Shown here in pieces: positions 1-5,696 of a stretch of DNA of 8,187 bases. The notes beneath the pieces are model-generated. The model was given only the letters and a program-made list of their open reading frames with translations. It made no database searches and was not told the DNA's origin. The stretch's first letter is position 1, and each line of letters starts with the position of its first letter. The translations under genes and the position numbers were made by a program. The DNA is from Bacteroidota bacterium (GTDB lineage Bacteria > Bacteroidota > Bacteroidia > Chitinophagales > Chitinophagaceae). The stretch is taken from the NCBI GenBank assembly GCA_025361325.1, contig JANYAL010000336.1, positions 1-8,187 on the forward strand, given 5' to 3'.

Positions 1-1238
1 CCCTGGTTAAGGAAAGACTGGCATTCAAGCATTTTGCAGATCTGTCTTTGGTGGATAAGATCATTGAAACAGATGAACAGCTTCGAAAACTAAAGACTGA
101 AACAGAAGGGTTACAGGCATCCATAAATGTGTTTAGTAAAGAGATAGGGATGTTGGTTGCAAAGGGTGAAAAATCACTTGCTGAAGGCAAGAAAGAGGAA
201 GTGTCACGTTTCAAAACTGAATTACAGAAATTAAACATACAATTAACAGAGGCCGAAAGATCTCTGAATGAATTTATTGTGAGGTTGCCCAACCTTCCGC
301 ACATTTCAGTCCCGCCGGGTAAAACCCCCGACAAGAATGAAACTGTAAGATCAGGCGGATTAATTCCGGATCTTCCACCTGAGGCCCTTCCACATTGGGA
401 ATTAATAAGGAAATACAGGCTTGCTGATTTTGAGTCGGGCTCAAAAATCACCGGAGGCGGTTTCCCATTATACAGGGGTATTGGGGCAAAGCTTCAACGT
501 GCATTGATCAGTTATTTTCTGGATTATAATATCTCTGCCGGATACACTGAATATCAGCCACCATTGATAGTTAATGAAGCATCTGCTTATGGTACTGGAC
601 AATTACCTGATAAAGAAGGTCAGATGTATCATATACCTGTTGACGGTTTCTACCTGATACCTACTGCTGAAGTTCCACTTACTAATATTTACCGCGATGA
701 AATAGTGATAGAATCAGATCTACCCGTTAAAATGGTAGGGTACACACCTTGTTTCAGGAGAGAGGCAGGTAGTTTTGGGAGTGATGTACGTGGGCTGAAC
801 CGTGTTCACCAATTTGATAAGGTAGAGATTGTTCAAATTGTAAAGCCAGACAAAAGCTATGAAAGTCTCGATGAAATGGTGAATCATGTTGAACAATTAC
901 TAAAAACGCTGGAATTACCATATCGTATATTGCGACTTTGCGCTGGAGATATGAGTTTCGCATCTGCACTCACCTATGACTTTGAGGTATTCAGCGCTGC
1001 TCAAAAAAAATGGCTGGAAGTAAGTTCGGTAAGCAATTTTGAGGCCTTTCAGACCAACCGAATGAAAATCAGATACAGGGATGGGGACAATAAAATGCAA
1101 TTACTTCATACATTGAACGGATCATCGCTTGCCCTTCCCCGCATCGTTGCCAGTTTATTGGAGAACAATCAAACGCCGGAAGGTTGCCTGGTGCCCCAAA
1201 TACTCCAAAAATATTTCGGGAACACTGTCATTTATTAA
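1..1238 (+). CDS. serS: Seryl-tRNA synthetase (5'-truncated by window edge)
   Basis: Cytoplasmic class II aminoacyl-tRNA synthetase that charges tRNA-Ser with serine using ATP. The reading frame is open from base 3, and 411 codons lie in the window. The family is usually about 420-425 residues, so only about a dozen N-terminal residues are missing. The TTG at base 48 is internal and is not the start. The first ~85 visible residues are charged and helical, matching the N-terminal coiled-coil arm that grips the tRNA. Motif 2 is clear at about 733-828 (core CFRREAGSFGSDVRGLNR, then HQFDKVE). The serine-site segment TAEVPLTN lies at about 663-686. Motif 3 reads HTLNGSSLALPRI followed by LLENNQTPEG at about 1107-1184, the form I associate with Bacteroidota rather than the LAVGRT form of E. 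coli. The stop is TAA at 1236-1238. Function is essentially certain. Confidence 0.97.
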   Translation, partial: LVKERLAFKHFADLSLVDKIIETDEQLRKLKTETEGLQASINVFSKEIGMLVAKGEKSLAEGKKEEVSRFKTELQKLNIQLTEAERSLNEFIVRLPNLPHISVPPGKTPDKNETVRSGGLIPDLPPEALPHWELIRKYRLADFESGSKITGGGFPLYRGIGAKLQRALISYFLDYNISAGYTEYQPPLIVNEASAYGTGQLPDKEGQMYHIPVDGFYLIPTAEVPLTNIYRDEIVIESDLPVKMVGYTPCFRREAGSFGSDVRGLNRVHQFDKVEIVQIVKPDKSYESLDEMVNHVEQLLKTLELPYRILRLCAGDMSFASALTYDFEVFSAAQKKWLEVSSVSNFEAFQTNRMKIRYRDGDNKMQLLHTLNGSSLALPRIVASLLENNQTPEGCLVPQILQKYFGNTVIY

Positions 1239-1258
1239 CAATTTATTTGACATTGTTA
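1236..1258 (+). terminator. Weak inverted repeat at the serS stop codon
   Basis: A perfect 7-bp inverted repeat, TAACAAT (1236-1242) and ATTGTTA (1252-1258), encloses a 9-base loop and includes the serS stop codon. The stem is almost all A-T and no T-run follows it, so it is a poor intrinsic terminator. It could be a weak 3'-end hairpin or chance in AT-rich DNA. Confidence 0.25.
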
Positions 1259-1282
1259 GTCTGCCCGGTAATTTAAAGATGG

Positions 1283-1290
1283 TATCTTTA
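1283..1290 (+). promoter_or_regulatory. Candidate Bacteroidota -7 element for the heme lipoprotein gene
   Basis: TATCTTTA matches the Bacteroidota -7 consensus TAnnTTTG at all but the last base and lies 20 bp before the ATG at 1311. No TTG sits at the usual 19-21 bp upstream; the nearest, at 1253-1255, is 27 bp away. Only half of the promoter is therefore supported. The 72-bp gap after serS suggests that the lipoprotein gene has its own promoter. Confidence 0.35.
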
Positions 1291-1310
1291 TAAACTTAAA
1301 ACTTAACGGA

Positions 1311-1766
1311 ATGAAAAAGATATTTACAATAGCCATATTATCCATTTTGATATGGGGCTGTGCCAAAAAGATGGCACCTGCAAAAACAAATGTACCTGCT
1401 TCCAATATCGGTTCCGTGATTTCAAATAATTCCGAAACACCTATAGCGGTACCTAATAACACACAGCCTGTAAGTAACACACAACCTTTACGTTTTCAAG
1501 ATCTTGATTCTAATAATATATTGGTAAAAAATAAGCCCTCATTAAAAAACACAACAGCTTCACCTGATGTAATGGCTCAAATAGCCGGACAGACAACCTA
1601 TAATGCAAAATGCGGCCGTTGTCATGGTTTAAAAGTTACCACCAATTATACAGCCGACCGCTGGGCCAGTATCCTTGCAGTGTGCGCTAACTCATCCCGT
1701 GCCAATTTGAATGATTCGGAAAGATCGAATGTGCAGTCATACGTATCGGCAAATTCCAAAAAATAA
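1311..1766 (+). CDS. Small lipoprotein with a single c-type heme motif
   Basis: Predicted exported 151-residue lipoprotein carrying one covalently bound heme, probably an electron carrier or redox partner on the periplasmic side. The N terminus is Lys-rich then hydrophobic (MKKIFTIAILSILIWGC), with a lipobox-like IWGC and lipidation expected at Cys17. Trp at the -2 position is unusual for a lipobox. Residues 18-90 form a low-complexity linker rich in Asn, Thr, Pro and Ser. The C-terminal domain (about 91-151) begins QTTYNAKCGRCHGL, with CXXCH at residues 101-105 (bases 1611-1625). It continues with a Trp-containing helix (DRWASIL) and a C-terminal helix (NVQSYVSANSKK), as in small class I-like cytochromes c. 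There is no Met or His after CXXCH. Cys125 sits about where I would expect the distal Met ligand. Spectral type and partner are unknown. The gene converges on alkB with 3 bases between stop codons. Being a heme lipoprotein is well supported; the role is not. Confidence 0.82.
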   Translation: MKKIFTIAILSILIWGCAKKMAPAKTNVPASNIGSVISNNSETPIAVPNNTQPVSNTQPLRFQDLDSNNILVKNKPSLKNTTASPDVMAQIAGQTTYNAKCGRCHGLKVTTNYTADRWASILAVCANSSRANLNDSERSNVQSYVSANSKK

Positions 1767-1769
1767 AAG

Positions 1770-2819
1770 TCAATTCCCTTTTTCCATTTTCCTGATCCGC
1801 CTGTTCATCACATAAAACCAAACCGGGGGCAACAGCGAAAGTAACATACAGCCCGGGTAACCTGTTGGTAATTGCGGGGCTTTATCATGGTGTTTCAATA
1901 CCTGGTACTTCCTGCTCGCCAGATAATGATGATCACTGTGGCGGCTCAATTCAAAAAGCATCAGCCTTCCTAACAAATGATTACTGTTCCAACTATGATT
2001 TGGCATTGTCCTTTCATATCTCCCATTGGCTGTCATTTTTCGTTGTAATCCGTAATGTTCAATATAATTGACCGTTTCCAGTAATCCGATTCCGATAAAA
2101 GCGGCAAATATGTAATAAACACAAACTAACCATCCAAAAATCAAATTTATCGCTATCAGAAATATGAACTGAATCACATGCGCCTGAACCATTTCGTTCC
2201 TCCAATGAAGGACGGGCAACCCTTTTTTAAGCACTTCACTGTTGCTTATCCTCCAGGCTGAAAAATACGAGAAGATGATGGTCCGGAAATAAAATGTGTA
2301 TACAGGTTCGTTTATACGTGCACTGCTGGGGTCCTGGGGTGTGGCTACGTGTTTGTGATGTCCTTTATTATGTTCAATAAAAAAATGCATATACAGCGAT
2401 GTCATCAACAAAGCTTTGGCTAGCAGCTGCTCATATTTCTTTGCCCGGTGACCCAGTTCATGACCAACGTTGATGCCAAAAGTGCCGCAAAGCAAACCCA
2501 TACTCAATATCCGGCCGGTCGTTTCCCACCATAATAATTTGTTTTGACCAATGACCATCAAATAATAAAATAATGCCCCAAATTGCAGCGGTACAATGAT
2601 ATACAACATAAGGTCATAAAGCCGGTTATTACTTGCCAATTCCGCTTCAATTGCGGACATGTTCTTTTCATCAGGTCGCAAGAATAATTCTATAATGGGT
2701 AAAAATATCCACGCATAAATAAGTGGTATCCAGGTAAATATTCCCTTCCCTGAAAAAGCAACTAATGCCAGTGCATATAGTATGAGCGGTGTAAAGTATT
2801 TTAATGCCTTCGTTTTCAT
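1770..2819 (-). CDS. alkB: AlkB-type membrane alkane 1-monooxygenase
   Basis: Integral inner-membrane diiron hydroxylase of the fatty acid desaturase/AlkB superfamily. AlkB enzymes oxidise the terminal carbon of alkanes using O2 and electrons from rubredoxin. The 349-residue protein is a little shorter than the ~400 of classic AlkB. Hydrophobic segments lie at about 8-22, 28-47, 70-90, 103-118, 134-148 and 212-250. All nine histidines expected to bind the two irons are visible: HELGHR (H120, H124), EHNKGHH (H150, H154, H155), NYIEHYG (H255) and LSRHSDHH (H294, H297, H298). The AlkB-specific VATPQDP (158-164) and NYIEHYG motifs favour AlkB over a desaturase or xylene monooxygenase. The usual LQRHSDHH reads LSRHSDHH. 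The ATG at 2817-2819 opens straight into the first membrane segment and is a safe start. No rubredoxin or reductase gene is in the window, so electrons must come from elsewhere. The exact substrate (alkane, fatty acid or other chain) cannot be read from the sequence. Confidence 0.93.
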   Translation of the reverse strand: MKTKALKYFTPLILYALALVAFSGKGIFTWIPLIYAWIFLPIIELFLRPDEKNMSAIEAELASNNRLYDLMLYIIVPLQFGALFYYLMVIGQNKLLWWETTGRILSMGLLCGTFGINVGHELGHRAKKYEQLLAKALLMTSLYMHFFIEHNKGHHKHVATPQDPSSARINEPVYTFYFRTIIFSYFSAWRISNSEVLKKGLPVLHWRNEMVQAHVIQFIFLIAINLIFGWLVCVYYIFAAFIGIGLLETVNYIEHYGLQRKMTANGRYERTMPNHSWNSNHLLGRLMLFELSRHSDHHYLASRKYQVLKHHDKAPQLPTGYPGCMLLSLLPPVWFYVMNRRIRKMEKGN

Positions 2820-2969
2820 GTAATTTATATAGGTTCTAAAGTTAATAATTTCAACCTGATATTAATGATGCAATAGTCAACTGGTTTTAAAGAATCTTTA
2901 CATTAAACTTTGCGAAAAAATATTGGTCAAATACTTTACTTGTTGTATTATCCCTCTAATTTTAATAAT
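2820..2969. promoter_or_regulatory. Divergent promoter region between alkB and the DUF1800 operon
   Basis: These 150 AT-rich bases separate two genes that read away from each other, so both promoters should lie here. On the minus strand TAACTTTA (plus-strand 2837-2844) is one base off the TAnnTTTG consensus and lies 17 bp before the alkB start. On the plus strand AAACTTTG (2905-2912) is also one base off and lies 57 bp before the DUF1800 ATG. Neither has a convincing -33 TTG at the usual distance. The placement of the region is sound; the individual elements are weak. Confidence 0.4.
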
Positions 2970-4418
2970 ATGTCTATTTCCAACCGTTTAAAGAATCAGC
3001 ATTTGTTATGGCGTGCTGCCTTTGGTCCCATGGCTGAGAATGCGGCCAATCTGGATACCATGTCCCAGAAAGAGCTTTGGAATCTTTTGCTTAAGACATC
3101 AGCCAGGACCCCTGAAAAGATCAATGTAGCTCAAAATCTGGTTGATGGTTTTTTAAAGGGGGTCAAAGACTTGGCCGATCTGCAAAAAAGAGAATTGACA
3201 AAAGAGCAACGGAAACAAATTCAGCAACAGTCAAGGGCGGACCTGAAAAACCTGAACATCCGCTGGCTGGAACAAATGATAAACAGTGAAGCTCAATTAC
3301 GTGAAAAAATGAGCTTATTCTGGCATGGTCATTTTGCCTGCCGGGTAATCAATAGTTACTACCAGCAGGAATTATTGCAAGTGATCAGGGAAAACGCTTT
3401 GGGTAATTTCAGAGATATGCTTAGGGCTGTAAGTAAAAGTGCTTCCATGCTCCAGTTTCTTAGTAATCAGCAGAACAGGAAGCAGCATCCCAATGAGAAT
3501 TTCGCACGTGAAGTAATGGAACTTTTCACAATGGGCAGAGGTAATTATAGCGAAAATGATGTAAAAGAGGCTGCCAGGGCATTCACCGGGTGGGGTTTCA
3601 ATATACAGGGTGAATTTGTTTTCAGGAGAATGGTTCATGATGAAGGAAGTAAAACAGTGCTGGGCCAGACAGGGAATTTTGACGGCGATGATATCATTGA
3701 TCTCCTGCTGAAGCAAAAGCAGACCGCAATATTCATTACCCGTAAGATCTATCGGTATCTTGTAAATGACATGGTGGATGTCGCAAAAGTGGAATGGCTG
3801 GGAAATAGGTTTTACCAGAATGGCTATGATATAAAGAAACTGCTGGAAGACATATTTACCAGCGATTGGTTCTATGACCAAAGAAATATAGGCACCCGGA
3901 TAAAATCTCCGGTTGAATTGCTGGCCGGAATTCGACGGTTATTGCCTATGGAACTTGAAAATGATCAGGCACAGTTGCTGTTTCAGCGCACATTAGGACA
4001 GATCCTGTTCTATCCACCAAATGTGGCCGGATGGCCGGGTGGCAAGAATTGGATCGACAGTAGTTCTCTGATGCTGCGTTTGAGAATACCACAGATCATC
4101 ACTGCCAATGAAGCCCTGGACATCCGCCCTAAAAGCGATGATGACGTTATGATGGGACAAATGATGGAAGCGGGCAAGAAATTGAGGGAAGCTGCAAAGG
4201 GAGGTACAGCCAAAATAGAATGGGATACAGTTAACAGGATATTTGAAAAAGTACCACGAGAAAATTTATTGTCTGCGATCAGCACTGTTGTTTTACAGAC
4301 CAGGACCGAAGTAAGCGCAGTATTGCTGGATAAATATTTAAACAAGGAAAGCCGTGAGAACTACATAAAAAGTGCCATCATAAATTTGATGGCCACACCA
4401 GAATATCAATTGTGTTAA
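2970..4418 (+). CDS. DUF1800 family protein
   Basis: Member of the DUF1800 family (PF08811), whose biochemical function is not established. I chose the ATG at 2970, giving 482 residues, because the sequence from there (MSISNRLKNQHLLWRAAFGP) reaches the family's conserved N-terminal RAAFGP motif directly. An in-frame TTG at 2910 would add 20 residues with no family likeness. Diagnostic motifs in order are LFWHGHF (116-122), HPNENFAREVMELFTMG (173-189), DVKEAARAFTGWGF (197-210), GQTGNFDGDDIIDLLL (232-247), SPVELLAG (313-320), LFYPPNVAGWPGG (346-358) and a C-terminal LMATPEYQLC. Residues 70-115 are highly charged and probably helical. No signal peptide or membrane segment is visible. The DUF1501 gene follows after 18 bp, so the two are almost surely one operon. 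Family assignment is secure; enzymatic activity is unknown. Confidence 0.95.
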   Translation: MSISNRLKNQHLLWRAAFGPMAENAANLDTMSQKELWNLLLKTSARTPEKINVAQNLVDGFLKGVKDLADLQKRELTKEQRKQIQQQSRADLKNLNIRWLEQMINSEAQLREKMSLFWHGHFACRVINSYYQQELLQVIRENALGNFRDMLRAVSKSASMLQFLSNQQNRKQHPNENFAREVMELFTMGRGNYSENDVKEAARAFTGWGFNIQGEFVFRRMVHDEGSKTVLGQTGNFDGDDIIDLLLKQKQTAIFITRKIYRYLVNDMVDVAKVEWLGNRFYQNGYDIKKLLEDIFTSDWFYDQRNIGTRIKSPVELLAGIRRLLPMELENDQAQLLFQRTLGQILFYPPNVAGWPGGKNWIDSSSLMLRLRIPQIITANEALDIRPKSDDDVMMGQMMEAGKKLREAAKGGTAKIEWDTVNRIFEKVPRENLLSAISTVVLQTRTEVSAVLLDKYLNKESRENYIKSAIINLMATPEYQLC

Positions 4419-4436
4419 TCCTTAAAAGATAAAATT

Positions 4437-5630
4437 ATGGTTATCAAGCGCAGGGAGTTTTTACAGGTCGGTTCACTGGCCACCGCATCGTTCATGTTGC
4501 CCAAATTTCTAAAAGCTTTTGAGCGTCCGGCTATGGTACCACAAGGTAATAAGGTCATGGTAGTTATACAACTCGGAGGTGGCAATGACGGGTTAAATAC
4601 TGTGATACCGGTACGGAATGATATTTATTACAAAGAAAGACCCAGACTTGGGATCGGTAAAGATAAATCATTGCTTATTACAGATGAAGTGGGGTTGAAT
4701 CCAGCCCTGGAAGCTTTCAAGGGGTTATATGATGAGGGCAACCTGGCTATCATGAACAATGTGGGTTATCCCAACCCCGACAGGTCTCATTTCCGAAGTA
4801 TGGATATATGGCAAAGTGCCAGTACCAGCAATGAATATGTTAATACAGGGTGGCTGGGCCGATACCTGGATGCCCAGTGCAAAGGCTGCGACAGGCCCAC
4901 CCAGGCAGTTGAACTGGATGACGTGCTCAGCCTGGCTTTGAAAGGCGAAGAAAGCAAAGGGCTTGCCTTTAAAGACCCCAGAAGGTTATATAATACGGCA
5001 TCCGGTAATTACTTCAAAGACATCTCTGCCGATCACAAGCCGGGTGAACAAACCATTGATTATTTATACAAGACCATGAGCGAGACAATCAGCAGTGCGG
5101 ATTACATATTTGAACAGAGCAAGACACATCCAACCAGCGAGAGCTATCCAAATACGGAACTGGGGAAAGACCTGAAGACCATTGCATCACTCATTTTTTC
5201 TGACATCAACACCAAAGTATATTATGTGAGCCTGGGAAGTTTTGATACTCATGTTAACCAGGAAAACCAGCAAACACGTTTATTTTCAGAGCTGAATGAT
5301 GCAGTAAAGGCATTTACCGCCGATCTGAAAAAGAATAACCGCTTCCAGGATGTTTTGATGATGACATTCAGTGAATTCGGGCGACGGGTATCACAAAATG
5401 CCAGTGGTGGAACTGATCACGGTACGGCTAATAACATGTTCTTTATCAGTAGCAGCCTGAAGCAAAAAGGACTCCTGAATCCGATGCCAGATCTTGGTGA
5501 CCTGATTGAAGGGGACCTCAAGTATAAAGTGGATTTCAAAAGCGTATATGCTACGGTATTGAACAAATGGCTGGGGTCAGATGACAAGATAATATTGGGG
5601 CATTCATTCGACCATTTGAACTTTATTTAG
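4437..5630 (+). CDS. DUF1501 family protein with a twin-arginine signal
   Basis: Member of the DUF1501 family (PF07394), related to the alkaline phosphatase/sulfatase fold; the substrate is unknown. The 397-residue protein starts MVIKRREFLQVGSLATASFM: a twin-arginine motif (R5-R6, with FL two residues on) then a short hydrophobic stretch, which indicates export as a folded protein through Tat. Conserved family segments are IQLGGGNDGLNTVIP (44-58), HFRSMDIW (118-125), SLGSFDTHVNQ (265-275), MTFSEFGRRV (309-318) and SGGTDHGTANNMF (323-335). The Asp and His residues in GGNDG, SFDTH and GTDHG are candidates for metal binding by analogy with the superfamily; that role is inferred. The gene begins 18 bp after the DUF1800 stop with no promoter between, so the pair is co-transcribed. 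The two families recur side by side in many genomes. Family and export route are well supported; the reaction is not. Confidence 0.94.
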   Translation: MVIKRREFLQVGSLATASFMLPKFLKAFERPAMVPQGNKVMVVIQLGGGNDGLNTVIPVRNDIYYKERPRLGIGKDKSLLITDEVGLNPALEAFKGLYDEGNLAIMNNVGYPNPDRSHFRSMDIWQSASTSNEYVNTGWLGRYLDAQCKGCDRPTQAVELDDVLSLALKGEESKGLAFKDPRRLYNTASGNYFKDISADHKPGEQTIDYLYKTMSETISSADYIFEQSKTHPTSESYPNTELGKDLKTIASLIFSDINTKVYYVSLGSFDTHVNQENQQTRLFSELNDAVKAFTADLKKNNRFQDVLMMTFSEFGRRVSQNASGGTDHGTANNMFFISSSLKQKGLLNPMPDLGDLIEGDLKYKVDFKSVYATVLNKWLGSDDKIILGHSFDHLNFI

Positions 5631-5640
5631 ATCTTACTGG

Positions 5641-5679
5641 TAGCTGAAGAGCTGCCTATTCAGCACAACGCTTCAGCTA
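5641..5679. terminator. Nested inverted repeat between convergent genes
   Basis: TAGCTGAAG (5641-5649) and CTTCAGCTA (5671-5679) form a perfect 9-bp stem. Inside the 21-base loop a second stem forms from GCTG (5651-5654) and CAGC (5661-5664) around CCTATT. It lies in the 66-bp gap where the DUF1501 and POT genes converge, which suits a shared terminator. The flanking run is A on the plus-strand 3' side, so a T-run does not follow the hairpin on either strand. It is a hairpin without a classical U-tail. Confidence 0.45.
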
Positions 5680-5696
5680 AAAAATGACATGTAAAG

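Noticed and set aside
48..50. TTG at base 48 as the start of serS
   Set aside because: The frame continues upstream to base 3 with sequence fitting the SerRS N terminus (LVKERLAFKHFADL), so the gene enters from outside the window.
1865..2071. Open frame on the plus strand inside alkB
   Set aside because: It lies opposite the conserved AlkB C-terminal region including the HSDHH motif, and its product shows no recognisable domain.
1311..2819. Heme lipoprotein and AlkB as one functional electron-transfer unit
   Set aside because: They are on opposite strands and convergent, and AlkB enzymes are known to take electrons from rubredoxin; adjacency alone does not support it.
2910..2969. TTG at 2910 as the start of the DUF1800 gene
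   Set aside because: The 20 extra residues show no family likeness and overlap a candidate -7 element; the ATG at 2970 leads straight into conserved sequence.
3372..3881. 169-codon open frame on the minus strand inside the DUF1800 gene
   Set aside because: It is antisense to strongly conserved DUF1800 motifs and its product resembles no family I recognise.
4010..4345. Open frame on the minus strand in the 3' part of the DUF1800 gene
   Set aside because: Antisense shadow of a gene with secure family motifs; no promoter or domain supports it.
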